Assembly: GCF_024753135.1 (NCBI RefSeq) | Contig: NZ_JANUGP010000021.1 | Location: forward strand, 62,001 to 126,000 | Origin: Streptomyces pyxinicus | GTDB lineage: Bacteria; Actinomycetota; Actinomycetes; Streptomycetales; Streptomycetaceae | Direction of reading: 5' to 3' | DNA length: 64,000 nt | In this document: positions 26,200-34,092 of the stretch, piece by piece | Numbering within the stretch: position 1 is the first letter of the stretch | Layout: every line of letters begins with the position of its first letter | The notes under the pieces: model-generated | What the model saw: only the letters and a program-made list of their open reading frames with translations | What the model was told of the DNA's origin: nothing | The model's database searches: none | Translations under genes and position numbers: made by a program

Positions 26200-26919
26200 G
26201 TGCCCGAACCGCAGCGCATCCCCGTCGGACGCAGACGCAGGCGCCCCACCCGCACCGGGACCGTGCTGAGCGAGGAACTGATCGTGTCGGCGGCGCTCGA
26301 ACTGATCGAGGCACCCGGCGGCAGCGCCCTCACCGTGCGCCGGCTCGGCGAGGCCCTAGGCTGCGATCCCTCGGCGGTCTACCGCTACTTCGCCAACACC
26401 GACGCCCTGCTGCTGGCGGTCGCCGACCGGCTGATCGGCGACTCCTTCGAGGGCTACACGCCCGGCGAGGACTGGACCGCGGCCCTGCGGGACTTCGCGA
26501 CGCGGGTGCACCGCTCGGTGCTGAGCCACCCCCGGCTGGCCACGGTCCGCGCCGCACGGGTCACCGCCGGACCCGCGGAGTGCCGTGCGGTGGACACCGG
26601 GATCGGCATCCTGCTGCGGGCCGGTTTCCCGCCCGCCGAGGCGGTGCGCCTGTACCGCACCTTCATCGACACCGTCCTCGCCCACGCCGCCCTGGACGCG
26701 GAGGTGGCGGGCCTCACCGCACCGCAGCGCCGTCAGGAGAGCCGGGCCTGGCACGACGTCTACGGCGCCCTGCCTCCCGGCGGCTACCCGAACCTGCACA
26801 CGGTGCGCGACCACCTGGCCGCGATGGCGGACTCGGCCTTCCCCGACGCCCTCGATCTGCTGCTCGCCCAGTTCGCGGCGCGACTGGGCCGAGGCGGCCC
26901 GGACGGAGGCCGCGGGTAG
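26200..26919 (+). CDS. TetR family transcriptional regulator
   Basis: A 239-residue regulator. The TetR HTH is at about residues 28-72 (EELIVSAALELIE...LTVRRLGEALGCDPSAVYRYFANTDALLLAVADRLIG). The C-terminal part resembles the TetR_C tetracycline-repressor-like ligand domain, with long helices about 85-230. A basic N-terminal arm (GRRRRRPTRTG) may add DNA contacts. GTG 26200 follows CAGGAGACGTAC. It is divergent from the permease-amidohydrolase operon and most likely represses it until the transported compound or its product binds. Confidence 0.88.
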   Translation: MPEPQRIPVGRRRRRPTRTGTVLSEELIVSAALELIEAPGGSALTVRRLGEALGCDPSAVYRYFANTDALLLAVADRLIGDSFEGYTPGEDWTAALRDFATRVHRSVLSHPRLATVRAARVTAGPAECRAVDTGIGILLRAGFPPAEAVRLYRTFIDTVLAHAALDAEVAGLTAPQRRQESRAWHDVYGALPPGGYPNLHTVRDHLAAMADSAFPDALDLLLAQFAARLGRGGPDGGRG

Positions 26920-27051
26920 GCCGATCAGGTGAAGCGGGCCGCCGCGAGCAGTCCGGGCCCGTGGCCACACCGGATCACGGGTGCCTGGACGCGACATGCG
27001 CCCGGCCGACGGCGACCGCCGTCGCGTGCGAGACGAGAAGAGGACACTGGC

Positions 27052-27303
27052 ATGGCATACACGAGGTCCCGGATGGCGAGGACGGCCGCTCTGGTGGCGG
27101 CCGCCGGCGTGGTGGTGCTCGGCGGCGCGGGTGCCGCGTCCGCGGACAGCGGCGCTCAGGGGGCCGCTGTCGGCTCGCCCGGTGTGCTGTCGGGCAATGT
27201 GATCCAGGTGCCGATCCACATCCCGGTCAACCTGTGCGGAAACACCGTCAACGTCATCGGCCTGCTGAACCCCGCGTTCGGCAACACCTGCGTCAACGCC
27301 TGA
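27052..27303 (+). CDS. short chaplin (secreted hydrophobic surface protein)
   Basis: An 83-residue precursor with a signal peptide (about residues 1-31, RTAALVAAAGVVVLGGAGAASA) and one chaplin domain: GVLSGNVIQVPIHIPVNLCG ... NPAFGNTCVN, including the Cys pair of most short chaplins. It has no second chaplin domain or sortase signal, so it is a short chaplin. Chaplins assemble into amyloid-like fibres that coat aerial hyphae and spores, and are strong evidence for a Streptomyces-type organism. ATG 27052 follows GAAGAGGAC. The gene is monocistronic and ends in a strong hairpin. Confidence 0.93.
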   Translation: MAYTRSRMARTAALVAAAGVVVLGGAGAASADSGAQGAAVGSPGVLSGNVIQVPIHIPVNLCGNTVNVIGLLNPAFGNTCVNA

Positions 27304-27337
27304 CGGCGGAGACCGCGGGAGGCCGGCGCCGGCCCCA

Positions 27338-27390
27338 CCGGGCCCGCCGTCCGCGCCACCACACGCCGTGGTCGCGGGCGGCGGGCCCGG
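27338..27390. terminator. strong hairpin between convergent genes
   Basis: Perfect 12-bp outer arms (27338-27349, CCGGGCCCGCCG; 27379-27390) extend inward with imperfect pairing (CCGCG/CGCGG, CCAC/GTGG). Lies between the chaplin gene and the convergent DUF1398 gene. Confidence 0.75.
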
Positions 27391-27406
27391 CGCCCGCCCG
27401 CCCGGT

Positions 27407-27829
27407 TCAGGACGGCAGCGTGACCGCCGGGTAGTCCTCGACGTAGGAGGCCCCGTCGGTGCCGTAGTACGTGCAGGTGCGGGCGGCGGTGTCGACGTCG
27501 TACCAGACGACACCCGCCTCCCAGGCGCCGCGCACGAACTCGGGGAACGTCGTCTCGCCGGCCTGGTCCGCGCGCAGGGCCGCCACGAGGGCCGCCCGGT
27601 CGAGGGGTGGCGCCGCCGCGAAGCCGGTGACCAGCGGCTCGCCCTGGACCACGACATCGCCGTGCTCGGTCAGGTACAGGAAGGCGTTGGCCGGGACGGC
27701 CATGCGGCAGTGGGTCACGCCGGCCTGCCGCAGGCTCTCGGCGAGATGCGGAAAGCCGCCGACCCTGGGGCGGACGGCCTGGCCGCGCTCCAAGGCGGCC
27801 TGGAATCGGGTGAGGGCGTCGGTGGTCAT
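27407..27829 (-). CDS. DUF1398 family protein
   Basis: A 140-residue protein of the DUF1398 family (sometimes labelled phage envelope-like). Recognisable parts are LESLRQAGVTHCRMAVPANAFLYLT near the middle, FPEFVRGAWEAGVVWYDVD and a final aromatic strand TCTYYGTDGASYVEDYP. No catalytic residues are known for the family. ATG 27829 follows GGGAGAAATC. It is divergent from the MarR gene at 27962, with two palindromes in the gap, so it is probably the MarR regulator's main target. Confidence 0.8.
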   Translation of the reverse strand: MTTDALTRFQAALERGQAVRPRVGGFPHLAESLRQAGVTHCRMAVPANAFLYLTEHGDVVVQGEPLVTGFAAAPPLDRAALVAALRADQAGETTFPEFVRGAWEAGVVWYDVDTAARTCTYYGTDGASYVEDYPAVTLPS

Positions 27830-27903
27830 GATTTCTCCCATGGATCCGGCAGGGGTGTGCACGTGTTCGTGCGGGCGTCCGTGGTGCGGACGCGTCCCGA
27901 ATA

Positions 27904-27937
27904 TGGCACCATGATGCCAGAATGACAACATGTTGTC
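27904..27937. promoter_or_regulatory. two palindromic MarR operator candidates
   Basis: GACAACATGTTGTC at 27924-27937 is a perfect 14-bp palindrome. Just left, TGGCA (27904-27908) and TGCCA (27915-27919) form a second imperfect palindrome around CATG, centred about 19 bp away. MarR dimers typically bind such sites in divergent regions. The right one lies about 24 bases before the marR ATG. Confidence 0.62.
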
Positions 27938-27961
27938 CGATGGGAGAGGGGGTACCACGAC

Positions 27962-28420
27962 ATGTCGGAGGAACTGGCACTCCTCGTGGCCGATGTCTAC
28001 GAAGCCGCCGGTGCGCTGCGCCGGGCGGGCGAGACCGTGGCGGGAGCGGAGGGGCAGACGCAGGCCCGCTGGCAGTTGATGAGCGCGGTGAGCGAGGAGC
28101 CGCTGCCCGTGCCGCGTGCCGCGCGCCGACTGGGGGTGACCCGGCAGGGTGTGCAGCGCCTCGCCAACGAACTCGTCCGCGACGGCCTCGCCGAATTCCG
28201 GGACAACCCCGACCACCGCACGTCGCCGCTGCTGGCCCTGACCGACTCCGGACAGCGGACGCTGACTGCCATCACCGCGCGCGCGGCCACGGCGCACCAC
28301 GTCATGGGCGAGGGCGTGACGGAACGTGACCTGGCAGCCGTCCGCGCGCTGTTGCGACGGCTGACCCGCCAGGCGGACGCCTGGACCGCCGGCGCGGGTA
28401 CAGGCGAAGGGAGCGCCTGA
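27962..28420 (+). CDS. MarR family transcriptional regulator
   Basis: A 152-residue winged-helix regulator of the MarR family. Helices about residues 8-45 form the dimer interface, the recognition region is VPRAARRLGVTRQGVQRLANELVRDGLAEF (about 52-80) and the wing carries NPDHRTSPLLALT, a standard MarR signature. No cysteine sensor is obvious. It probably represses itself and the divergent DUF1398 gene through the palindromes at 27904-27937. The ATG follows GAGAGGGGGTACC. Confidence 0.88.
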   Translation: MSEELALLVADVYEAAGALRRAGETVAGAEGQTQARWQLMSAVSEEPLPVPRAARRLGVTRQGVQRLANELVRDGLAEFRDNPDHRTSPLLALTDSGQRTLTAITARAATAHHVMGEGVTERDLAAVRALLRRLTRQADAWTAGAGTGEGSA

Positions 28421-28452
28421 CGCGACGGCGATGCCCCGGCCCGTCGCCTTGG

Positions 28453-28851
28453 TCAGCGGGCGAGCCGGGCGGTGGCGGCCGGGGTGACGGGCGTGAAGAA
28501 GTTGACCAGGTTGCCGTCCGGGTCGCGGAACAGGAGCGAGCGGTTGCCCCAGGGCATCGTGGTGGGCGCCTGGACGACGTCTTCCAGGAAGGCCGCCAGA
28601 TCGCGGTAGAGGTGGTCGACGTCCTCGACCAGGAACTCGATGATGACGGTGTGGTTGTCGGCCGGCCGGGCGGCGCCGGGCGCGAAGAGCGGCACGGTCC
28701 GGGTGCTCGCGACGGCGACGGTTGCCGAGGCGGTGACGAGTTCGGCGAAGTCCTCGGTGGACCAGCGCGCCTCCACTCCGGTGACGCGCTCGTAGAAGGC
28801 GACGAGGCGGGCGACGTCGGCCGTGATGACACGGATCGAGGCGAGGTTCAC
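28453..28851 (-). CDS. VOC family (glyoxalase-like) protein
   Basis: A 132-residue vicinal-oxygen-chelate protein made of two beta-alpha-beta-beta-beta modules: MNLASIRVITADVARLVAFYERVTGVEARW and then EFLVEDVDHLYRDLAAFLED, ending in LLFRDPDGNLVNFFTPV, a standard VOC closing motif with the metal-position Glu replaced by Asn. Function could be glyoxalase-like, antibiotic binding or none catalytic. GTG 28851 has GGGAGAACCC immediately upstream. It is divergent from the WYL regulator at 28964, which often accompanies and controls VOC genes. Confidence 0.83.
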   Translation of the reverse strand: MNLASIRVITADVARLVAFYERVTGVEARWSTEDFAELVTASATVAVASTRTVPLFAPGAARPADNHTVIIEFLVEDVDHLYRDLAAFLEDVVQAPTTMPWGNRSLLFRDPDGNLVNFFTPVTPAATARLAR

Positions 28852-28963
28852 GGGTTCTCCCAGGTCAGCGATGTTCGTGCGGCGGTGCCGCGGTGCTTGT
28901 GGGGCTCACGCTAGGACGGATACCGGGCAGAACCCGCCCGGTATGTGCGGCAGACTTTCCGGC

Positions 28964-29965
28964 ATGCCCCGACCCACCGCGCGCGTGCTCGCCCTGCTGG
29001 AACTCCTGCAGTCGGGCGGCCTGCGCACCGTCTCCGAACTCGCCGGCCGGCTCGGCGTGGACGAGCGGACGGCGCGCCGGTACATCGAGCACCTCCGGGA
29101 CCTCGACATACCGGTGGAGTCGGTACGCGGCCGGCACGGCGGCTACCGGCTCGCCCCCGGCTACCGCATGCCCCCGCTGATGCTCGACGACGACGAGGCA
29201 CTCGCCGTGCTGCTCGGCCTGACCGCCGGCCGGCGCGGTGGCCCGAGCGCCGCCACCGGTACGGCGACCGAGACCGCGCGGGCCAAGATCCGCAGGGTCC
29301 TGCCCGCACGGCTCACCCGCAGGCTGGACGCCGTGCTCGACTCCCTCGCCTTCACGACCCCGCTCGGCACGTCGGAGGCACCGGAGACCGCCGTACTCCT
29401 GCCGGTCGCCGACGCCGTCCGCCACCACCGGCCGGTCGAGATCCGGTACGTCGACGCCGAGGGCCGGCGCAGCGAGCGCGTGCTGCACCCGTACGGGCTC
29501 GTCGCCCACTCGGGCCGCTGGTACGTCACGGGCCAGGACCGGGCGACGGGCGAGGGCCGTACGTTCCGGCTGGACCGCATGGCCGGTGCGAGGGTCCTGC
29601 CCGGCTCCTTCGACCCGCCCACCGCGTTCGATCCGGCGCAGCGGGTCCTGTGGGGCCTCGCGACGGCTCCGTACCGGCACGAGGTGACCGTCTGGGTCCG
29701 GGCGACCGCCGGGCACATCCGGACCCGCCTTCCGCCGAGCCTCGCGCTCGTGGAGGAACCACCCCCGGCAGACGGCCCGGACGCGCGGGACGAGCCCTGG
29801 TCCCGGGTCGCGATGCGCGTGGACCGGCTCGACTGGCTGCCCGCCGTACTCGCCTCCCTCGACCGCCCCTTCGCCGTCGAGCGGCCGGACGCCCTGCGCG
29901 CACTCGTCGCCGACTTCGCCGCACGCCTCGCCGAGTCGGCCCGCCGAGAACGCCCTGGGCCATGA
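28964..29965 (+). CDS. HTH/WYL-domain transcriptional regulator (YafY/PafC-type)
   Basis: A 333-residue regulator. The N-terminal DeoR-like winged helix (RVLALLELLQSGGLRTVSELAGRLGVDERTARRYIEHL, residues 5-45) precedes a linker with the typical GRHGGYRLAPGYRMPPLMLDDDEALAVLLGL, then a WYL domain from about residue 145 with VEIRYVDAEGRRSERVLHPYGLV and GRWYVTGQD. A WCX-like C-terminus follows. ATG 28964 fits the family N-terminus; an ATG at 28943 is also possible and no ribosome binding site is obvious. It is divergent from the VOC gene with about 110 bp between, suggesting local control. Confidence 0.87.
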   Translation: MPRPTARVLALLELLQSGGLRTVSELAGRLGVDERTARRYIEHLRDLDIPVESVRGRHGGYRLAPGYRMPPLMLDDDEALAVLLGLTAGRRGGPSAATGTATETARAKIRRVLPARLTRRLDAVLDSLAFTTPLGTSEAPETAVLLPVADAVRHHRPVEIRYVDAEGRRSERVLHPYGLVAHSGRWYVTGQDRATGEGRTFRLDRMAGARVLPGSFDPPTAFDPAQRVLWGLATAPYRHEVTVWVRATAGHIRTRLPPSLALVEEPPPADGPDARDEPWSRVAMRVDRLDWLPAVLASLDRPFAVERPDALRALVADFAARLAESARRERPGP

Positions 29966-30105
29966 ACGACGGCCGCCGCGCGGCGACGACAGCCGCCACC
30001 CGTGTGGCGTACATCCGCTCGTGAACCGGGGCGGCGGGTCAGGGTGGCAGTGGCCGTCCGCCGTCGTGACGGTCCCGTGCGTCCCTGTTGACGAGGGAGT
30101 CCCGT

Positions 30106-31022
30106 ATGCCGAGGATCACCGGAGCCAAGCCCGCGCGGACGGCGGTCGCCCAGGCCGACGCGGACCTCGTGCGCCGGTTTCCCTTCGAGGACACCGCGGA
30201 CCTGGCGGACGCCCGGCGCGGCTTCATGGGAACCGCCGAGGAGGACGTCATCCGGTCCGCCGACGGTGCCGCGGTATGGGACCTGGGCGCCTACGGATTC
30301 CTTGCGCAGGAGTGCCCCGCCACGGCCAACCCGAGCCTGTGGCGGCAGAGCAGGCTGTGCTCCGAGCACGGCCTGTTCGAAGTGACCGAGGGCATCTATC
30401 AGGTGCGCGGCTTCGACCTGTCCAACATGACGCTGGTGGAGGGCGGGCGCGGGGTCCTCGTCGTCGACCCGCTGCGGTGCGCCGAGACCGCGGCCGCCGC
30501 CCTCGCCCTGTACCGCGCGCACCGCGGTGACCGGCCGGTCACCGCGGTGCTGTACACGCACAGCCACGCCGACCACTTCGGCGGCGTGCGGGGCGTCCTC
30601 ACCGACGCGGACGTCGCCGCCGGCGTCCCCGTGTTCGCCCCGCGCGGGTTCGTCGCCCACGCCGTCAGCGAGAACGTCTACGCGGGTACGGCGATGCCCT
30701 GGCGATCCGGGTGGACGGGCCGCGCGCCTGGGACGCGGACATCACCGTGCGCTGGGAGATCACCGGCGGTGAGCGGGTCACGATGCGGCTGCGCGACGGT
30801 GTCCTCACGCACGTCAGGGGCAGCGGCCCCGCGGCAGCCGAGCCCGACGTCACCTTCGCCCTGGCCGAGGCGGACCTGCGCGGCGTACTCCTGGGCACCC
30901 TCGGCCCGTCCGACCTGGCGGCCCGGGACGGAGTCGAGGTCACCGGCGACACCGCCAAGCTCACCGAACTCCTCGGCCATCTCGGCGCACCCGACCCGGA
31001 CTTCGCCATCGTCACGCCCTGA
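30106..31022 (+). pseudogene. alkylsulfatase (MBL-fold) gene with internal deletion and frameshift
   Basis: The first part (30106 to about 30695) encodes the N-terminus of a linear alkylsulfatase: IYQVRGFDLSNMTLVEGGRGVLVVDPL, the metallo-beta-lactamase motif THSHADHFGGVRG and VAHAVSENVYAGTAM. From about 30696 the homology continues one frame over (ALAIRVDGPRAWDADITVRW), which is the C-terminal SCP2-like domain, ending at 31022. Family members are usually above 600 residues, but the two parts total about 305, so roughly 320 residues of the centre, including remaining metal ligands and the dimerisation region, are missing and the parts are out of frame. ATG 30106 follows GAGGGAG. The product would not be active. 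Confidence 0.8.
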
Positions 31023-31080
31023 GACTGGCAGCCCGGCCCCGTTCAGGCACGGTCCCCCCGGCCGCCGGTGAACCGAACTG

Positions 31081-31686
31081 TCAGGGCCGCAGCCCCGCCC
31101 GGCCGAGCGCCACCTCGGCCAGTTCGGCGATCACGCGCCGGTCCCTGCGCCGCCAGGCGTCGGCCAGTCCGCCCGGTGGCGCGGGAACGGCGGCGAGAGC
31201 GCGTGGCGAACCGGAGAGGGCGCGCAGGGCCAACAGGTCGGCACCTCCGGGGGCGTCACGGAGGCGCCGCGTGGCGGCACTGTGCCGGATCCAGTACAGG
31301 CGCGGAGGGAGCCAGAGCGCCAGCACGAGGACGACGGGGAAGACGACCAGCGCGAGCGCGGTCAGGTCGGCCACCTGACCCACGAAGTGCTGCAACGACT
31401 GTCCGGCGTCGGAGAGATCGTCACCGGCAGCGGCCGCCGCCTGGAGCGGCTTCTTCAGGGCGCCGCCGATGAGCGGCACTCCGGAAGCCGTGTCGGCGGC
31501 GGCGTCCAGACCGCCGACGAGGTCGTCCCCCGCGCTCTGCGCCCTACGGCCCGGCTCGGCCAGCGACAGCAGTGCGTCGCGGACGGTCAGGGCGAACGCC
31601 ACCACGGCGATCAGCAGGGCCACGGCGAGCAGATCCGCGAGCACCTGACGCGTCCGTCGGGCACGTGTCTGGGCGTAGAGACGCAT
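31081..31686 (-). CDS. membrane protein with two helices and long periplasmic-like middle
   Basis: A 201-residue protein I cannot assign to a characterised family. Helix one (about residues 16-38, DLLAVALLIAVVAFALTVRD) is followed by an Ala/Gly-rich segment with SAGDDLVGGLDAAADTASGVPLIGGALKKPL, helix two (LTALALVVFPVVLVLALWLPPRLYWI), then a cytoplasmic-looking C-terminus of short helices. The middle resembles segments of actinobacterial membrane proteins of unknown role. ATG 31686 follows GGAGCAGACCG. It faces the broken alkylsulfatase gene convergently. Confidence 0.68.
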   Translation of the reverse strand: MRLYAQTRARRTRQVLADLLAVALLIAVVAFALTVRDALLSLAEPGRRAQSAGDDLVGGLDAAADTASGVPLIGGALKKPLQAAAAAGDDLSDAGQSLQHFVGQVADLTALALVVFPVVLVLALWLPPRLYWIRHSAATRRLRDAPGGADLLALRALSGSPRALAAVPAPPGGLADAWRRRDRRVIAELAEVALGRAGLRP

Positions 31687-31817
31687 CGGTCTGCTCCTGC
31701 TCCGGTGACGGGATCGCGACAGGCGCGCCGACGGCCGGGGCGGGGGACCGGCGGCCCGACCGGACGCGGTATCCGACTCTCGCACCGAACCTCGCCCGCA
31801 CCGCTCCCCGACACGAA

Positions 31818-31846
31818 AGGGTGGGCCCCGCGGCGGGACCCACCCT
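31818..31846 (-). terminator. hairpin downstream of CsbD-like gene
   Basis: Arms 31818-31831 (AGGGTGGGCCCCGC) and 31833-31846 pair at 13 of 14 positions. Sits 20 bases past the stop of the minus-strand CsbD-like gene. Confidence 0.6.
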
Positions 31847-31865
31847 CAATGCCTCCGTGCGGTGC

Positions 31866-32042
31866 TCAGTGCCGTCGGCCGGAGTCCTTGACCGACTCCT
31901 TGGCCTCGCGGGCATGGCCGGCCGCCTCGGCCGCGTGGCCCTTGGCGATCAGCTTCTCGTTGCCCGCGGCGCGTCCGGCCGCCTGGGCGACCTTGCCGAC
32001 GGCCTGCTCGACCTTGGCCCGAGCCTTCTCACTGGCTGCCAT
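31866..32042 (-). CDS. CsbD family general stress protein
   Basis: A 58-residue, highly charged Ala/Lys/Glu-rich helical protein: a segment AKVEQAVGKVAQAAGRAAGN matches the CsbD pattern, followed by a second amphipathic half. CsbD proteins are abundant general-stress proteins, controlled by SigB-type sigma factors in other bacteria, with no known activity. ATG 32042 has GGAGGTTGAG upstream. It is divergent from the hydrophobic small protein at 32232, and the two may be stress co-regulated. Confidence 0.82.
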   Translation of the reverse strand: MAASEKARAKVEQAVGKVAQAAGRAAGNEKLIAKGHAAEAAGHAREAKESVKDSGRRH

Positions 32043-32182
32043 CCTGCTCAACCTCCTGGATTTCCGGTACGAGCTCCTGACTGGGCGCATGACCTCCGAG
32101 ACTCCCGGTAAACCTAAGGCCATAGAAATACCTGCCTGGCGCGCGTGCCCTTCATCTCGTGAAACTAACTCACATTTTGTGT

Positions 32183-32207
32183 GCTTGTAGGCCTGAAGTA
32201 AGGGCAT
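32183..32207 (+). promoter_or_regulatory. possible SigB-like promoter
   Basis: GCTT (32183-32186), 15 bases, then GGGCAT (32202-32207) matches the Streptomyces SigB pattern GNNT-N14/16-GGGTAY with one mismatch. It is placed just before AGGAGG at 32217-32222 of the hydrophobic protein gene, which leaves a very short leader. Confidence 0.3.
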
Positions 32208-32231
32208 TCGGTGGCCAGGAGGTTGATACAT

Positions 32232-32402
32232 ATGGTTCCCCTGCTTCTGGTTCTTCTTCTGGCTCTGATCCTCTTCGGTGTGGGCTTCGCCCTGAAGGCG
32301 CTCTGGGTGATCGCGGTCATCGTGCTGGTCGTCTGGCTGCTGGGCTTCGTGCTCCGGTCCGCGGACGGCGCGGGCCGCAAGGGACGCTGGTACCGCTGGT
32401 AG
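32232..32402 (+). CDS. small hydrophobic membrane protein
   Basis: A 56-residue protein made almost entirely of two adjacent hydrophobic helices (VPLLLVLLLALILFGVGFAL and LWVIAVIVLVVWLLGFVL) ending in a basic tail (GRKGRWYRW). It belongs to a common class of Streptomyces hydrophobic stress peptides annotated only as hydrophobic protein. ATG 32232 has AGGAGG ten bases upstream. It is monocistronic, divergent from the CsbD-like gene, and followed by a very strong 18-bp hairpin. Confidence 0.78.
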   Translation: MVPLLLVLLLALILFGVGFALKALWVIAVIVLVVWLLGFVLRSADGAGRKGRWYRW

Positions 32403-32442
32403 TGGCGTTCGGCGGCGTGCGAAGCACCGCTGCTGACGGGAG

Positions 32443-32484
32443 ATGACGTGGGGCCCGGCCGGGAACGGCCGGGCCCCACGTCAT
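32443..32484 (+). terminator. very strong hairpin terminator
   Basis: Perfect 18-bp arms (32443-32460, starting ATGACGTGGGGCCC; 32467-32484) with loop GGGAAC, 40 bases after the hydrophobic protein gene. Confidence 0.82.
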
Positions 32485-32613
32485 GTCCGGCGACCGCGCC
32501 CGCCCCACCGCCCCGGGACGCATCGGGCGCGACGGAGGGTAGATGTGTCATGCACCGGTCCGGCGGAAGCAGCAGTGGAACCCTGCGCCTCCAATCTCCG
32601 CGGGGCCGGTGTC

Positions 32614-32994
32614 CTAGGTGTCCGCCGCCCGCCGGCAGGAGGCGCCCGTGAGCATGCTGCCGGTGGCGGCGGTGATCACCGAGTCGAGCCGGTCCCTAGC
32701 CTGCGCCAGCTCGGCGATGCGCTGGTCGACACGCTCACGCTCCGCCGCCAGCCGCTTGAGCAGCGCCGGGGTGGCCTGGCCGTCGACGACGCACGGCAAC
32801 AGCTCGACGATCGTCCTGCTGGACAGTCCGGCGGCGTACAACTGCTGAATGAGCCGGACCCGGCCGACCGCGCCCTCGGGATAGTGGCGCTGCCCGCCGG
32901 GGCCGCGCTCGGCGCCGAGCAGGCTCTGCTCCTCGTAGTAGCGCAGGGCCCGGACGCTGACGCCGGTCCGGGCGGCCAGCTCTCCGATGCGCAT
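32614..32994 (-). CDS. MerR family transcriptional regulator
   Basis: A 126-residue MerR-type activator. The winged HTH is at the N-terminus (MRIGELAARTGVSVRALRYYEEQSLLG), with the wing at GQRHYPEGAVGRV, then RLIQQLYAAGLSSRTIVELLPC and a C-terminal coiled coil (LLKRLAAERERVDQRIAELAQARDRLDSVI). The C-terminus is short with a Cys (GASCRR), too small for a drug-binding domain. ATG 32994 has GGAGGAAGAG immediately upstream. It is divergent from the hydrolase gene at 33145, and the promoter between has the distorted-spacer geometry of MerR-activated promoters. Confidence 0.88.
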   Translation of the reverse strand: MRIGELAARTGVSVRALRYYEEQSLLGAERGPGGQRHYPEGAVGRVRLIQQLYAAGLSSRTIVELLPCVVDGQATPALLKRLAAERERVDQRIAELAQARDRLDSVITAATGSMLTGASCRRAADT

Positions 32995-33030
32995 CTCTTC
33001 CTCCAGCGCGGCCACGGCCACCCGACCGGC

Positions 33031-33062
33031 TTGCCTCTGACGTCAACGTCAGGTTCTAGCGT
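33031..33062 (+). promoter_or_regulatory. MerR-type promoter/operator with long spacer
   Basis: TTGCCT (33031-33036) as -35 and TAGCGT (33057-33062) as -10 enclose a 20-base spacer instead of 17. The spacer is filled by the perfect inverted repeat CTGACGT / ACGTCAG (33037-33043, 33046-33052). This is the arrangement at which MerR-family activators untwist DNA, here driving the hydrolase gene at 33145. Confidence 0.72.
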
Positions 33063-33144
33063 AACCGGCGTGCGCCGCCGCACCCGCCGGAAGCTCCCGC
33101 CTCCCGCGCCCTGACCTGCGAAGACCTCGGAAAGAAGCGCCCGT

Positions 33145-34092
33145 ATGACCACGCACGAGATCACAGGCTTCACCCACCCCGCGTCCACCCCCACCGTGTC
33201 GGTCCGGCCGATCGCGCTGCCCGCGCCGCGGCGCGGCCAGGATCTGCGCATACGCGTCTCCGCACCGGTCACCGGAACCGAACTGCCGGTCGTGCTGTTC
33301 GCGCACGGTTTCGGCTCCGACCTGGACGGCTACGCGCCCCTGACCGACCACTGGGCCTCCCACGGCTTCGTCGTGATCCAGGCCACGCACCTCGACTCCA
33401 GGCGCCTCGCCATGGCGGCGGACGACCCCCGAGCCCCCCACGTCTGGCGCCATCGCGTCCAGGACATGAAGCTCCTCCTCGACGGACTCGACACCCTGGA
33501 GGCGGCCGTGCCCGGCCTGGCCGGCCGGGTCGACCGGAGCCGGGTCGTCGCGGCCGGCCACTCCTTCGGGGGCCAGACCGCCGGCATCCTCGTGGGCCTG
33601 CGCGTCACGGACCCGGGGACCGGCACCGCGCAGGACCTCTCCGACCCCCGCGTCATGGCCAGCGTCCAGCTCGCCACGGCCGGCCGGGGCGGCGCCGAGC
33701 TGACCCGCTTCGCGCACGAGAACCTGCCCTGGCTGCGCGACCAGGACTTCTCCCACATCACCGCCCCCGGCCTCGTCGTCGCCGGCGACCACGACGACCT
33801 CCCCCTCTCCACCCGGGGGCCGGCCTGGACCGTCGACCCCCACACCCTCAGCGTCAACCGCGTGAGCAGAAGCCTGCTCACCGTCCACGGCGGCGAACAC
33901 TTCCTCGGCGGAATCTCCGGGTACGGGGCAGCGGAGACCACCGACGAGAACCCCCGGCGCGTCGCCCTCGTCCAGCAGGTCACCCTCGCCTATCTGCGCC
34001 ATGTCACCGGCACCGACCACACCGACTGGGCCAGGACCCGGGCCGCCCTCGCCGGTGACGCCCACCCGCTGGGGCGGCTGGAGTCCGAGTAG
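33145..34092 (+). CDS. alpha/beta hydrolase (chlorophyllase/acetylhydrolase-like)
   Basis: A 315-residue alpha/beta hydrolase. The core shows PVVLFAHGFGSDLDGYAPL, the nucleophile elbow AAGHSFGGQTAG and the acid-bearing strand GLVVAGDHDDLPL, with the final catalytic His in VHGGEHFLGG. The arrangement resembles platelet-activating-factor acetylhydrolase and chlorophyllase-like esterases, but not enough to name a substrate. ATG 33145 follows GAAAGAAG. It is divergent from merR and probably induced by it, so its substrate may be an exogenous or toxic ester. Confidence 0.85.
   Translation: MTTHEITGFTHPASTPTVSVRPIALPAPRRGQDLRIRVSAPVTGTELPVVLFAHGFGSDLDGYAPLTDHWASHGFVVIQATHLDSRRLAMAADDPRAPHVWRHRVQDMKLLLDGLDTLEAAVPGLAGRVDRSRVVAAGHSFGGQTAGILVGLRVTDPGTGTAQDLSDPRVMASVQLATAGRGGAELTRFAHENLPWLRDQDFSHITAPGLVVAGDHDDLPLSTRGPAWTVDPHTLSVNRVSRSLLTVHGGEHFLGGISGYGAAETTDENPRRVALVQQVTLAYLRHVTGTDHTDWARTRAALAGDAHPLGRLESE

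Noticed and set aside
28453..28851. VOC gene as a bleomycin-resistance determinant
   Set aside because: VOC proteins share the fold across many functions and no resistance-specific residues or cluster context are visible.
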